Shown piece by piece: positions 1-8,942 of a DNA stretch of 64,000 nucleotides. Source of the stretch: Tropicimonas marinistellae (lineage in GTDB: Bacteria; Pseudomonadota; Alphaproteobacteria; Rhodobacterales; Rhodobacteraceae); contig NZ_LNCI01000004.1 in the NCBI RefSeq assembly GCF_001509585.1, forward strand, positions 310,001-374,000, given 5' to 3'. The notes under the pieces are model-generated. The model searched no databases. It had not been told where the DNA came from and was given only the letters and a program-made list of their open reading frames with translations. Made by a program: the position numbers and the translations under genes. The stretch's first letter is position 1. Each line of letters opens with the position of its first letter.

Positions 1-132
1 GAATTCGCCGGTCGGCGGCAAGGACATGAGCGTTCGTTCCGAGACGAATACGATGTAGCCAACCCCGCCGACATCCAGCAGCACATGGTCCGGGCCGCGA
101 TAGTCGATCCGTCCCGCCAGGCGCCCGATCAT
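1..132 (-). CDS. ruvA: RuvA, Holliday junction DNA-binding subunit (N-terminal 44 residues only)
   Basis: RuvA binds four-way Holliday junctions as a tetramer and loads the RuvB helicase that drives branch migration in recombinational repair. The visible 44 residues start [10 protein letters not shown] and continue with [15 protein letters not shown], the OB-fold start of the family. The gene runs off the left edge, so its helix-hairpin-helix part is not seen. Its ATG overlaps the TGA of ruvC by four bases (ATGA at 129-132 read on the minus strand), which implies translational coupling. ruvB is expected beyond the window edge. The name is secure; the length cannot be judged. Confidence 0.93.
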   Translation of the reverse strand, partial: MIGRLAGRIDYRGPDHVLLDVGGVGYIVFVSERTLMSLPPTGEF

Positions 133-632
133 GATGCCCTCGCAATCGCCGCCTGAAGGCGGCCGGCAGATTGCAGGTGGTGGGCATGGCAAATCGCGAT
201 GGCCAGTGCATCCGCCGCGTCGGCGCCAGCGAGTTTCGCGCCCGGGAAATGAACGCCGATCATATGCGCGACCTGCTGCTTGTCCGCGTGTCCCACACCG
301 ACGATGGCTTTCTTGACGGCATTCGGAGCATATTCGCCGATCGGCAATCCCGCCTGGGCGGGAACCAGCATCGCAATGCCGCGCGCCTGGCCGAGTTTGA
401 GCGTACCGGCACCATCGCGGTTGACGAAGGTCTGCTCCACCGCGGCGGCGGTCGGGGCGTGGGTCGCGATGATCTCGGTGAGTTGGTCGTGCAGCGACAA
501 GAGCCGCGCGCCAAGATCCTCTCCGGCGGATCGACACAGGCCATTGGCAACGTGGGTGAGTCGCGATCCGTCGGCCTGGATCACGCCCCAGCCGAGCGTC
601 CGCAGCCCCGGATCGATCCCGATGACACGCAT
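129..632 (-). CDS. ruvC: RuvC, crossover junction endodeoxyribonuclease
   Basis: RuvC is the dimeric, Mg-dependent resolvase that cuts Holliday junctions symmetrically after RuvAB branch migration. The 167-residue product has normal family length and begins [17 protein letters not shown]. The four acidic catalytic residues are at the expected places: D7, E66 (in AVEQTF), D138 and D141 (in [10 protein letters not shown]). It is the first gene of a ruvC-ruvA(-ruvB) operon. The 350 bases upstream of it (633-982) separate it from a divergent DUF1127 gene and hold no other gene. Confidence 0.96.
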   Translation of the reverse strand: MRVIGIDPGLRTLGWGVIQADGSRLTHVANGLCRSAGEDLGARLLSLHDQLTEIIATHAPTAAAVEQTFVNRDGAGTLKLGQARGIAMLVPAQAGLPIGEYAPNAVKKAIVGVGHADKQQVAHMIGVHFPGAKLAGADAADALAIAICHAHHLQSAGRLQAAIARAS

Positions 633-858
633 GGTGTTGCCCTTCTACCTCTGTTGCGTTTCCTGTTTTCACCGGGGTTAGCACGAAATGCGAACATCGG
701 CCAATGGCCAACGTCGGCCGCACCGGAAAAACCAGCGGCCGCCGACGTCAGAATTCGACATTTCCGGAGACGAAACCGGCAAGAGTTTCCAAAATGCGAC
801 ATTTTTGGGCGTCGCTTTTAGACCATTGAAAATTATGAGATTATTAAGGGACTCCGCT

Positions 859-873
859 ATGCAATTTTTGCAT
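859..873. promoter_or_regulatory. Inverted repeat ATGCAA-TTT-TTGCAT in the ruvC/DUF1127 intergenic region
   Basis: The 633-982 gap between divergent ruvC and the DUF1127 gene is locally AT-rich from about 790 to 870, unlike the surrounding DNA. Inside it is a perfect 6-bp inverted repeat with a 3-base spacer, about 110 bases before the DUF1127 start. This could be an operator or part of a promoter for the small gene. I do not recognise the regulator, and chance occurrence in AT-rich DNA is possible. Confidence 0.3.
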
Positions 874-982
874 GGGAGGGGGCGGATTCCGGCAATTGCA
901 ACCGCGAGATGCGACCGTTACGTGCGGTAGACGGTCGCCGAATGTGCGGCCCGCGAAACACGATGTATCACCGGAGGATCGC

Positions 983-1186
983 ATGGCCTTTCACGATATG
1001 ACCCGCCCAGCCAATGGCCGCCTTCGTCGTGCGGTCGGAACGATCGTCGGAGAGTTTTTCGCCTGGCGCGATGACGCGGCTTCCCGCAGGATACTCGGGC
1101 GCCTAACGGATCACGAACTGCACGACATCGGGCTCAGCCGCGGTGCACTTGATCTGTCGAAACGCGACCACTTCCGCAGCAGTTAA
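983..1186 (+). CDS. DUF1127 (YjiS-like) small protein
   Basis: This 67-residue basic protein has a C-terminal DUF1127 block, roughly residues 25-58. It shows the family pattern of a tryptophan in the linker (FFAWRDDAASRRILGRL) followed by LTDHELHDIGLSR. DUF1127 proteins are very common in alphaproteobacteria. Some are implicated in RNA binding and in phosphate or carbon metabolism, but the role of this one is unknown. The start at ATG 983 is preferred over an upstream in-frame start because CGGAGGA lies just before it. It stands alone, and a hairpin at 1215-1241 probably ends its transcript. Confidence 0.85.
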   Translation: MAFHDMTRPANGRLRRAVGTIVGEFFAWRDDAASRRILGRLTDHELHDIGLSRGALDLSKRDHFRSS

Positions 1187-1214
1187 CGCGGCATCGCCAG
1201 CTTGCAAAACGAAA

Positions 1215-1241
1215 GCGCTCGCATCCACCGGATACGAGCGC
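1215..1241 (+). terminator. Probable terminator hairpin after the DUF1127 gene
   Basis: The arms GCGCTCG and CGAGCGC enclose an inner ATCC/GGAT pairing, giving one long stem. TCTTTCT follows a few bases later. It lies between two convergent genes (DUF1127 and the membrane protein on the other strand) and could serve both. Confidence 0.5.
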
Positions 1242-1263
1242 AGCGTCTTTCTGGTATCCCGGA

Positions 1264-1611
1264 TCAGTCGACGAGCGGCTTGACCCAGCCGGCCACCACA
1301 AGGGCCAATGGATCGACGGCCATGACGAACCCGCCGACCCGCTCGACGGCGCTGCCGCTCTTCAACGTCGCGACTTTCTCGCGGTAGGCGTTCTCGCCGT
1401 TCGAGGCCAACAGGAAGCCCTTGAAAATCACGATGACGGCGAGGACGACAAGGGCCGGGCGCAGGGCAGAGCGTTGATCCCGCCTTTCCCGTTCACGCGT
1501 ATAGTAGGATTGGCCAAGGGTACCCGCGGCTTCGAACCCGCCGCCCTGGCGGTGAATTCGATCAATACGCCGGAGCCGCCCGGTAAACTGTTTCATCTGT
1601 GGATCGCTCAT
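1264..1611 (-). CDS. Small single-pass membrane protein of unknown function
   Basis: The 115-residue product has a basic N-terminal half (RLRRIDRIHRQ, then YYTRERERRDQR). One clear hydrophobic segment follows (ALVVLAVIVIFKGFLLA, around residues 55-72), then a C-terminal stretch with a second weakly hydrophobic part. I do not recognise a named family, though it looks like the short conserved hypothetical proteins of Rhodobacterales. The start at ATG 1611 (MSDPQMKQF) is a choice; a GTG six codons upstream and an ATG five codons downstream are alternatives. It is next to, and on the same strand as, prmA, with an 80-base gap. Confidence 0.6.
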   Translation of the reverse strand: MSDPQMKQFTGRLRRIDRIHRQGGGFEAAGTLGQSYYTRERERRDQRSALRPALVVLAVIVIFKGFLLASNGENAYREKVATLKSGSAVERVGGFVMAVDPLALVVAGWVKPLVD

Positions 1612-1691
1612 GGCTGCCTGAAATTCCACTACTGGCGCCCCCGCCAGATTTCAGACTAGGGCCGAATTGTGGCATAAATACGGACAAATAA

Positions 1692-2561
1692 TCACTTTTT
1701 CCGCAAACAGAGCGTTGTCCATTCGCCGATTTCCTCCGTTGCGTGGACAATCATGCCCTCTGCAGCATAGGCGGCGACCACATCGTCGGACTGCTCGTTC
1801 AGCAATCCGCTGAGAATCGCGTAGCCTCCGGGCTTCAGTGCCGCGCATATTGCCGGAGCGAGCGCTACCAGTGGCGCCTTCAGGATATTGGCGAAAACAA
1901 GGCCGAACGGTGACGCCGCCACAAGCTCGGGATGGTCGAGCCCGGCGGCCTCGATACAGTGCAGCCGATCGGCCAGATGATTGGCGTCGGCATTGGCGCG
2001 CGCGACGTCCACCGCGACAGGATCGATATCCGAGGCGAGCATCGTCCCGGGCCAGATCCGCGCGGCGGCCATTGCCAGCACTGCCGTTCCGCATCCGACA
2101 TCCACGACCGGTAGCGGCGGCTCGCCGGCATCCGCCAGACGGTCGAGCGCGCGCAGGCACCCCAGGGTCGTCCCGTGGTGCCCGGTGCCGAAGGCCATGG
2201 CGGCCTCGATCAGCAGGGGCTCGGCATCGGTGGGGACCTTGTCCGCGTCATGACTGCCATAGACGAAGAACCGGCCTGCCCGAACGGGTGACAACTCGCG
2301 TTTCACCTTGGCCACCCAATCGACCTCAGGCAGCTCGGACACGGCAAAGCGCTTCGCACCGAAGGCGGCTGCAAGCAGGGCAAGCGCGGTCTCGTCCGGG
2401 GCGTCGATGAAATACCCGCCGACCTCCCAGAGGCCAGAACCGTCCTCCATCTCGAAAACGCCGACACCGGTGGGCTCCGGATCGAGCTGTTCCATCGCCG
2501 CGCCCAATGCCGCCGCCTCCTGCTTTCCGGGAAGTGTGGTCAGGGCGGTGTAGGTGGGCAT
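1692..2561 (-). CDS. prmA: PrmA, ribosomal protein L11 methyltransferase
   Basis: PrmA uses S-adenosylmethionine to trimethylate several amino groups of ribosomal protein L11. The 289-residue product has the family-typical AFGTGHHGTT segment (about 123-132). The SAM-binding motif VVDVGCGTAVLA (about 152-163) and the catalytic-loop motif VFANILKAPL follow. The start MPTYTAL at 2561 was chosen over a 15-codon-longer frame because GGAG precedes it. Alphaproteobacterial PrmA is often annotated as '50S ribosomal protein L11 methyltransferase', with a divergent N-terminal substrate domain as here. Confidence 0.92.
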   Translation of the reverse strand: MPTYTALTTLPGKQEAAALGAAMEQLDPEPTGVGVFEMEDGSGLWEVGGYFIDAPDETALALLAAAFGAKRFAVSELPEVDWVAKVKRELSPVRAGRFFVYGSHDADKVPTDAEPLLIEAAMAFGTGHHGTTLGCLRALDRLADAGEPPLPVVDVGCGTAVLAMAAARIWPGTMLASDIDPVAVDVARANADANHLADRLHCIEAAGLDHPELVAASPFGLVFANILKAPLVALAPAICAALKPGGYAILSGLLNEQSDDVVAAYAAEGMIVHATEEIGEWTTLCLRKK

Positions 2562-2656
2562 GGTAGGCTCCGATCTCAGATATCCCGCCGGCAACACACG
2601 CATCAACGCCCCGGTTTCGGGGTCAATGGCACGCAGGACCGACCGTTGCTCCGGCG

Positions 2657-3208
2657 CTAGGGCAGGCGACGGCCCGGGTCAAGGGCGGCAAGTATCCGCG
2701 AAACCAGTTCATCCACCGGCGGCGCGGAGTTCAGCCGCATCACCGGGCAGTCCAGCTGGCTCGCCCAGGTTTCGTGGCGCGCCCGGTTCCGCCCCGGCAA
2801 GAGGGCGTCGTCGTAGGATGCCGCCCATTCCAGGAAAGCGGCCGCTTCCTCCGCCTCGGCGTTGGTCGCCTCCCGCAGGCGCAGCGACTCGCGCCTTTGC
2901 AACCGTGCGAGGCGGGTCTCGGTATCGAGGTCGAGAAAGACCGCGAAGGTGAAGCGATGGTCAATGCCTTCGCTCCAGCTGTCCATCGAACCCGAAAGCA
3001 CCCAATCCCGGCGCGGCAGGAAGACCGTTTCCATCAGCGCGCGCCGTTCCTCTATGGTTCGTTTGGCGCGAAACGGGGGATCACTTGGATGCCAGTAGAA
3101 ATCGTCGGTGTCGAAATGCTGGGACGCAAGAGCCGTTGCCAGCGCCCGCCCGAGCGTGGAGGTTCCGGCCCCGCTGGCCCCGAATATGTGAACGCGATGA
3201 CCCGTCAC
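2657..3208 (-). CDS. P-loop kinase-like (adenylate kinase / AAA-type) protein
   Basis: A 183-residue cytosolic nucleotide-binding protein. The Walker A motif GASGAGTST is at residues 10-18. DTDDFYWHPSDPPF follows, resembling the substrate loop of small-molecule or nucleotide kinases such as the AAA_18/adenylate-kinase-like group. The substrate cannot be assigned. The start codon is GTG at 3208. It lies 13 bases after msrA on the same strand, so the two are probably co-transcribed. Confidence 0.7.
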   Translation of the reverse strand: MTGHRVHIFGASGAGTSTLGRALATALASQHFDTDDFYWHPSDPPFRAKRTIEERRALMETVFLPRRDWVLSGSMDSWSEGIDHRFTFAVFLDLDTETRLARLQRRESLRLREATNAEAEEAAAFLEWAASYDDALLPGRNRARHETWASQLDCPVMRLNSAPPVDELVSRILAALDPGRRLP

Positions 3209-3221
3209 CGCACCTCTGCAC

Positions 3222-3884
3222 CTAGCTTTCGGGCGTTACGCCCGTCCCCACCGGGCAACTGACCCCGGTCCCGCCGATTCCGCAATAGCCGGCAGGATTT
3301 TTCACCAGGTATTGTTGATGGTAGTCCTCGGCGAAGTAGAAGGCTCCGGCATCGGCAATCTCGGTGGAAATGGTGCCGCGGCCGGCGCGCGTGAGCGCGG
3401 CCTGATAGGCAGTTCGGCTCTGCTCGGCGGCAAGCGATTGCTCCGGCGAGAAGGTGTAGATCGCTGAGCGATACTGGGTGCCGATGTCGTTTCCCTGGCG
3501 CATCCCCTGCGTCGGATCGTGGTTTTCCCAGAAAACCCGCAGCAACTCCGAATAGGTGATCCGGTCCGGGTCGAAGACGACGCGCACGACCTCCGCGTGG
3601 CCAGTCTTCGCGGTGCAGGTTTCTTCGTAGGTCGGGTTCGGGGTCGTTCCCCCGGAATAGCCCACCATCGTGAGCCAGACCCCGTCGAGCGTCCAGAAAA
3701 GGCGCTCCGCGCCCCAAAAGCACCCCATCCCGAACACTGCCGATTCCATTCCATCCGGCACATCCGCCGAGAGTGGACGCCCGAAAACGAAATGGGTGGA
3801 CGCGGTCGGGATCGGGTCCGGCCGCCCTGGCAGGGCATCTTCCGGGCGGATCATTTCCATCTTGTCGCGCTTGAACAGGAACAT
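3222..3884 (-). CDS. msrA: MsrA, peptide-methionine (S)-S-oxide reductase
   Basis: MsrA reduces the S-epimer of methionine sulfoxide in proteins. The 220-residue product contains [10 protein letters not shown], with the catalytic cysteine at residue 55. [14 protein letters not shown] and the FWENHDPTQ block follow, all family signatures. Two further cysteines near the C-terminus ([16 protein letters not shown]) are likely resolving cysteines for thioredoxin recycling. The start at ATG 3884 has GGGAG seven bases upstream; the longer upstream open frame runs into the neighbouring carrier gene and is not coding. Confidence 0.95.
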   Translation of the reverse strand: MFLFKRDKMEMIRPEDALPGRPDPIPTASTHFVFGRPLSADVPDGMESAVFGMGCFWGAERLFWTLDGVWLTMVGYSGGTTPNPTYEETCTAKTGHAEVVRVVFDPDRITYSELLRVFWENHDPTQGMRQGNDIGTQYRSAIYTFSPEQSLAAEQSRTAYQAALTRAGRGTISTEIADAGAFYFAEDYHQQYLVKNPAGYCGIGGTGVSCPVGTGVTPES

Positions 3885-3951
3885 GCGGCATCTCCCAGTT
3901 GCGGTTTCCTCGAATATGGGCGCGAAACCGGTCCCGATCCAGTCGGCTCCC

Positions 3952-5187
3952 CTATTCCGCAGGAGTCGACGCGAGCCGGTAACGCGCGAAGATCGTCTCG
4001 TTGCCGGGTTGGGGATGTCGCGGGATAAGCAGCGACAATAGCAGGGATGTACAGGCCATGAGCGTCGCCAGCACGAAAACCGTTTCGGGAGACTGCAACC
4101 ACAAATAACCGAGCGCCGCCGGCAGGAATACCGCGGCAGTGTGATTGATGGTGAAGGCAACGGCAGCCGTGGGCGCCATGTCCGCCGGGTCGCCAATCTT
4201 CTGGAAGTAGGTCTTCAGCGCGAGCGCCAGGCCGAAGAAGATGTGATCCAGCACATAGAGTGCCGCCGCCAGAACGACGCCCCAGCCGAACATGTAGATC
4301 CCGCCATAGGCGGCAAAGATCAGCGCCAGCCCGGAATATTCGAAGATCAGCGCCCGCCGCTCACCGAACCGCGAGACGGCCCAGCCAAAAACAGGTGCGG
4401 CGGCCATGTTGGCGACCAAGGTTACCATGAATAGCCCAGTAACCTCGTGCACGTCGAAGCCGAAACGCTCCACCATCATGAAACCGGCGAACACCACGAA
4501 GATCTGCCGCCGCGCGCCGGCCATGAATTGCAGCGCATAATAGAGCCAGTATCGGCGACGCAGGACGAATTTCTTCACCTGCGGCGTGGGAGACTCGAAC
4601 TGCGGGAACAGCGTCAGACACAGCACCGATACGATTGCGGTGACAAGGCCGGCGGTCATGTAGACAGTGTTGAATTCGAGTTCGAAGGCACGCCACGTCA
4701 CCACGATCAACCCGTAAGCGACCAATGTGGCGGCCGAGCCGACGGCCAGTAGCCACCCCAGCACTTTGGGCGCGCGGGCCTTGTCGAGCCACTGCAACTG
4801 CAGCGACTGGTTCACCGTTTCAAAATAGTGGAACCCGATGGAACTGAGCATGGTGATTGTCAGGATACCGCCAAGATGCGGGAACCATGCCGTAAACGCC
4901 GTTGCGACCCCGAGGAGCAACAACGACAGGATGCCCAGAACCTGCTCCCGCATGAGGCGGATCAGCGCGATCACGCCGATCGCCAGGAACCCCGGGATTT
5001 CGCGCACGGTGTGCAGCCATCCGATATCCGAGCCGTCGAAACTGGCGACTTCGATGACGAAATTGTTCAGCAGCGCGGACCAGGTCGCAAAGGAAATCGG
5101 CATGGCCGCAGCCATGACAAAGAGGAGCGTCACCGGCCGGCGCCAGAATGGCAGGGCCTGCGCCTCGGAAAGGGAAACTATGCGCAT
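3952..5187 (-). CDS. MFS transporter
   Basis: A 411-residue integral membrane protein with about 12 hydrophobic segments and a central basic loop ([10 protein letters not shown], about 210), as expected for the major facilitator superfamily. It carries the EMPTY-free short basic loops typical of these carriers but no motif that points to a substrate. The ATG at 5187 is followed by a soluble stretch before the first membrane helix ([17 protein letters not shown]). It is divergent from the YeeE-like gene, with a 193-base shared upstream region. Confidence 0.8.
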   Translation of the reverse strand: MRIVSLSEAQALPFWRRPVTLLFVMAAAMPISFATWSALLNNFVIEVASFDGSDIGWLHTVREIPGFLAIGVIALIRLMREQVLGILSLLLLGVATAFTAWFPHLGGILTITMLSSIGFHYFETVNQSLQLQWLDKARAPKVLGWLLAVGSAATLVAYGLIVVTWRAFELEFNTVYMTAGLVTAIVSVLCLTLFPQFESPTPQVKKFVLRRRYWLYYALQFMAGARRQIFVVFAGFMMVERFGFDVHEVTGLFMVTLVANMAAAPVFGWAVSRFGERRALIFEYSGLALIFAAYGGIYMFGWGVVLAAALYVLDHIFFGLALALKTYFQKIGDPADMAPTAAVAFTINHTAAVFLPAALGYLWLQSPETVFVLATLMACTSLLLSLLIPRHPQPGNETIFARYRLASTPAE

Positions 5188-5298
5188 GGCGTCGCTCTAG
5201 CAGCGCCCCCCGCAGCGCGGAAGCAAAAAGTACCTGCACAAGCGCACAGCACCCGCTCGTGCCCGTATCGCCGGCAAATTCGGCCGGTAAGCAACCGG

Positions 5299-5312
5299 CT
5301 GATCTGGATCAA
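5299..5312. promoter_or_regulatory. FNR/FnrL-like box
   Basis: CTGATCTGGATCAA matches the FNR-family consensus TTGAT-N4-ATCAA at nine of ten defined positions. It ends 68 bases before the start codon of the YeeE/YedE-like gene, a usual distance for activation by an oxygen-responsive Fnr/FnrL-type regulator. It lies in the divergent region with the MFS gene. The site is seen directly; the regulator is inferred. Confidence 0.5.
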
Positions 5313-5380
5313 GGCGTACAGGTTTCCGCCGGGGCATGTATCATGCAAACATTCGAATGCACCGCGCGCGAGGACGGACT

Positions 5381-6445
5381 ATGGACATATTGGCAATCGT
5401 GGAGCGCATCGGGGAGGCGCCAACGGCCGCGCTCTTCGGCCTGATTACCGGCATGCTATTCGGCATTGCCGCCCAGCGATCCAACTTTTGCCTGCGGGCG
5501 GCCACGGTCGAATTCGCCCGTGGCGGGCTCGGACCGCGCATGTCGATCTGGTTGCTTACGTTCTCGACGGCAATGGTCTGGGTGCAGGGGGCACAGCTGA
5601 TGGGCCTCATGCGCGCCGAAGATGCACGCATGATGGCGGTACCGGGCACCTGGTCGGGGGCGATCATCGGCGGTTTGCTTTTCGGCATGGGCATGGTGCT
5701 TGCGCGCGGATGCTCGGGCAGGCTACTGGTGCTCGCGGCCACCGGCAACCTGCGCTCGCTTATCTCCGGGCTGGTCTTTGCGGTGGTCGCGCAGATGACG
5801 CTGCACGGCTGGCTGTCGCCGCTGCGCGACCGGCTGTCGGCGCTCTGGGTAACCGAGGGAGGGCGCAACCTCGACCTGCTCGCCGCGCTCCACCTGCCGC
5901 ACGCGGCGGGCCTCGTGCTTGGGCTTGCTCTCGCGGCACTGGCGATCCTTCTGTCGATCCGCAACGATCTCGGAACACGCAAGCTCTTCATGGCGTCGGG
6001 CGTGGGTTTCGCGGTTGCCGTCGGCTGGGTGCTGACCTTTGGCCTGAGCCAGGTCGCCTTCGATCCGGTCCAGATCGAAAGCGCCACGTTCACCGGGCCA
6101 TCGGCGAATACCCTGATGTTCTTCCTGCTGCCGGAGACGGTGCTGGAATTCGACATCGGGCTGGTGCCCGGCGTGTTCCTCGGCGCGTTCATCGCCGCGG
6201 CGCTGACCGGCGAGTTGAAGGCGCAGGGCTTCGAAGGCGCGGGCAACATGCAACGCGCCATGATCGGGGCCGCCGCAATGGGCTTCGGCGGCATGCTGGC
6301 AGGCGGCTGCGCCATCGGCGCGGGCGTGACCGGCACGTCGATCTTCGTGGGCACGGCCTGGCTGGCGCTCACCTGCATGTGGATCGGCGCAGTGGCGACC
6401 GACTTCCTCGTCGACCAGCGACGCAGCGCGGTCTCACCCGCCTGA
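5381..6445 (+). CDS. YeeE/YedE (TsuA-type) membrane protein, putative sulfur-compound importer
   Basis: A 354-residue polytopic membrane protein of the YeeE/YedE (DUF395) family, whose studied members import thiosulfate. The conserved cysteines sit in family contexts: C37 in QRSNFCLRA, C111 in ARGCSGR and C310 in LAGGCAIGAG. These resemble the pore cysteines of thiosulfate carriers. The ATG at 5381 (MDILAIV) has GAGGA upstream; an in-frame ATG 15 codons earlier has no such site. An FNR-like box lies 68 bases upstream, hinting at low-oxygen control. The true substrate is not shown by sequence alone. Confidence 0.82.
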   Translation: MDILAIVERIGEAPTAALFGLITGMLFGIAAQRSNFCLRAATVEFARGGLGPRMSIWLLTFSTAMVWVQGAQLMGLMRAEDARMMAVPGTWSGAIIGGLLFGMGMVLARGCSGRLLVLAATGNLRSLISGLVFAVVAQMTLHGWLSPLRDRLSALWVTEGGRNLDLLAALHLPHAAGLVLGLALAALAILLSIRNDLGTRKLFMASGVGFAVAVGWVLTFGLSQVAFDPVQIESATFTGPSANTLMFFLLPETVLEFDIGLVPGVFLGAFIAAALTGELKAQGFEGAGNMQRAMIGAAAMGFGGMLAGGCAIGAGVTGTSIFVGTAWLALTCMWIGAVATDFLVDQRRSAVSPA

Positions 6446-6642
6446 GGCATCGGTGTATGAAGCGCGGTGAAATGCCCTCAAGGCTCACCGCGATGGTCCG
6501 GCTTGTCGGGGCGGACCTTCGATGCGCGGCGGCCTGGCGGCCTTCCACCGCGCGAGAGGGGCAGGTACCGGGGAACACGACAGCGCCTGCCGTTCGTCCG
6601 AACGCATCCAGTCCGAACGGTTCCGCCACTTTCCATGACGCT

Positions 6643-8835
6643 TCAGTAGAAGCTCTGCGGGTCGATATCGACACCCAGACGCAGGTTACTGGGCAGCTTG
6701 AACTGCGCGATCCACCGCGCGAGTGCTGCCTGCAACGGCGCATCCTTGCGCGCCTTGACCAGCAGGCGCACCCTATGGCGGCCCCGGATCCGGGCGATCG
6801 GCGCGGGCGCCGGCCCGTAGAGTTGCGCCCCGATCTGGCGCAGCGGCCCATCTTGCCGCGCCATCTCGCCGCCCAGGTCGAACACCTGCGCAATGTCCGG
6901 CGACGACAGGATGATGCCGGCCATCCTGCCATAGGGCGGCACGCCGGCCGCGTGCCGTTCCGCCGCTTCTGCGCGCCAGAAGCCCTCCTCGTCGCCCGAC
7001 AGGATCGCGCGGATCACCGGGTGTTCCGGCTGGTAGGTTTGCAGCATCGCCACCCCCTGCCGCTCCGCCGTGCGCCCGGCCCGGCCCGCCACCTGCCGCA
7101 CCAGTTGAAACGTACGCTCCGCCGCGCGCAGATCCGAGCCCTGCAACCCGAGGTCCGCGTCGATCACCCCCACGAGGGTCAGGAGCGGAAAGTTGTGCCC
7201 CTTGGCAACGAGCTGCGTGCCGATGACGATATCGGCGCCGCCCGCGGCGATTTCCTCGATCCGCGCCTTCAGCGCCCGCGCCGAGCCGAACAGGTCCGAC
7301 GACAGCACCGCAAGCCGCGCCTCGGGGAATAGCCCGACCACCTCCTCGGCCAGCCGTTCGACACCCGGCCCGACCGGCGCCAGCCGTCCCTCCACCTCGC
7401 AGGAAGGGCACGCTTTCGGCAGCGGCTTCGTCTCGCCGCACTGGTGGCAGACCAGCCGCTTCTGGAACCGGTGCTCCACCATGCGCGCATCGCAGTGATC
7501 GCAGCCGATCTGATGGCCGCAGGCCCGGCAGATCGTCACCGGGGCATAGCCCCGCCGGTTGAGGAAGAGGAGCGCCTGTTCACCGGCCGCGATCCGTGCC
7601 TCCACCGCCGCCGCCAGCCGCGGCGAAATCCACCGGCCTGCCGGGAGCTTGTCTGCCCGCATGTCGATCGCCTGCATGTCCGGCAGTTCCGCCGCGCCAA
7701 AACGGCTCCCCAGCTCCAGACGCGCGTATTTCCCGGCCTCGGCATTGGCCCAGCTTTCCAGCGAGGGCGTGGCCGACGCGAGGACGACCTGCGCGGAGCA
7801 GAGCGACGCCCGCATCACGGCCATGTCCCGGGCATTGTAGAGGACGCCGTCCTCCTGCTTGTAGGACGTGTCATGCTCCTCGTCGACGACGATCAGGCCC
7901 AGGTCGCGGAAGGGAATGAAGAGCGCCGACCGCGCACCGACAACCAGCTGTGCCCCGCCCGTTGCGACCATCTTCCACGTGCGGCGCCGCTCGGTCATTG
8001 TCACCCCGGAATGCCACTCGGCGGGCCGGGCGCCGAACCGGGCCTCGACGCGGGCAAGAAACTCCCCGGTCAGCGCGATCTCGGGCAACAGTACCAGCGC
8101 TTGCCGTCCCTGCGCGAGGCACTCTGCCACCGCCTCCAGATAGACCTCGGTCTTGCCCGACCCGGTCACGCCCTTGAGCAGCGTCGTACCGTATCCGCCA
8201 TCGCGCACGCCCTGCCGAAGCGATGTCGCGGCATCCGCCTGCGCCTCGCTCAGAACGACCCCGGTCCTCTCCGGGTCGAGCCGCGGAAAGGGCGTGTCGC
8301 GCGGGGTCGCCTCTTCCACGACCGTGCCCTGTTTCACCAGCCCCTTGATGACCGAATTGCTCACGCCGGCCTGCGCCGACAATTCCATCATCGTGAAAGC
8401 CAGACCGCCGTATTCGTCGAGCACGTCGAGGACCCGGCGCCGGGCGTCCGTCATCCGATCGGGCTGCGCCTCGCCGCGCCGGTAGATCGTCCGCATCGAC
8501 GGAGGGTCGCTGAGCCCAGGCGCACGGGTCGCCAGGCGCAGCATCGCGGACATCGGCGTAAGCGTGTAATCGGCCACTTTGCCGAGGAAGGTCTGCATCT
8601 CCGCACGCATCGGCGGCACGTCCAGTACCCGCTCCGCCGCGCGCAGACGGGCGGCATCGAATCCCCCCTGCCCGGGCCCCCAGACCACGCCGAGCACCTT
8701 GCGCGGTCCCAGCGGCACTTCCAGGAAGCTCCCCGTCGCGCAGCCGGTCTCCGGGGCGGCGTAGTCGAGCAGCCGGTCGAGCGGTTGAGTCGTCAGGACC
8801 GCGACCGGGGTTCCGGGTGCGAATTCCGGTCCCAT
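6643..8835 (-). CDS. priA: PriA, primosomal protein N' (replication restart helicase)
   Basis: PriA is a 3'-5' helicase that recognises stalled forks and reloads the replisome. The 730-residue product has the N-terminal 3'-DNA-binding domain, Walker A GVTGSGKTEVY and DEEHD as motif II. The eight-cysteine zinc insert begins CRACGHQIGCDHC and continues with CHQCG and CPSC. The helicase C-domain includes QVAGRAGR. Two ATGs compete: the one at 8841 lies too close to GAGGA, while 8835 has it eight bases upstream, so 8835 is used. The 200 bases downstream (6446-6642) hold no gene that I can see. Confidence 0.95.
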   Translation of the reverse strand: MGPEFAPGTPVAVLTTQPLDRLLDYAAPETGCATGSFLEVPLGPRKVLGVVWGPGQGGFDAARLRAAERVLDVPPMRAEMQTFLGKVADYTLTPMSAMLRLATRAPGLSDPPSMRTIYRRGEAQPDRMTDARRRVLDVLDEYGGLAFTMMELSAQAGVSNSVIKGLVKQGTVVEEATPRDTPFPRLDPERTGVVLSEAQADAATSLRQGVRDGGYGTTLLKGVTGSGKTEVYLEAVAECLAQGRQALVLLPEIALTGEFLARVEARFGARPAEWHSGVTMTERRRTWKMVATGGAQLVVGARSALFIPFRDLGLIVVDEEHDTSYKQEDGVLYNARDMAVMRASLCSAQVVLASATPSLESWANAEAGKYARLELGSRFGAAELPDMQAIDMRADKLPAGRWISPRLAAAVEARIAAGEQALLFLNRRGYAPVTICRACGHQIGCDHCDARMVEHRFQKRLVCHQCGETKPLPKACPSCEVEGRLAPVGPGVERLAEEVVGLFPEARLAVLSSDLFGSARALKARIEEIAAGGADIVIGTQLVAKGHNFPLLTLVGVIDADLGLQGSDLRAAERTFQLVRQVAGRAGRTAERQGVAMLQTYQPEHPVIRAILSGDEEGFWRAEAAERHAAGVPPYGRMAGIILSSPDIAQVFDLGGEMARQDGPLRQIGAQLYGPAPAPIARIRGRHRVRLLVKARKDAPLQAALARWIAQFKLPSNLRLGVDIDPQSFY

Positions 8836-8942
8836 TTCCATATTCCTCAGCTCCCGGATACCGTACAGCGCAAATCGCCGCCGGGTTCCCCATTTCCGCC
8901 GGGCGGATCGCCAGCCACAATGGTCCGACCGAGGTACCGCAC

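Noticed and set aside
4828-7332. An 834-codon open frame on the plus strand over the MFS, YeeE-like and priA genes
   Set aside because: It is antisense or out of frame to three recognisable genes, is rich in Arg/His/Gly as GC-rich shadows are, and has no ribosome site or family motif.
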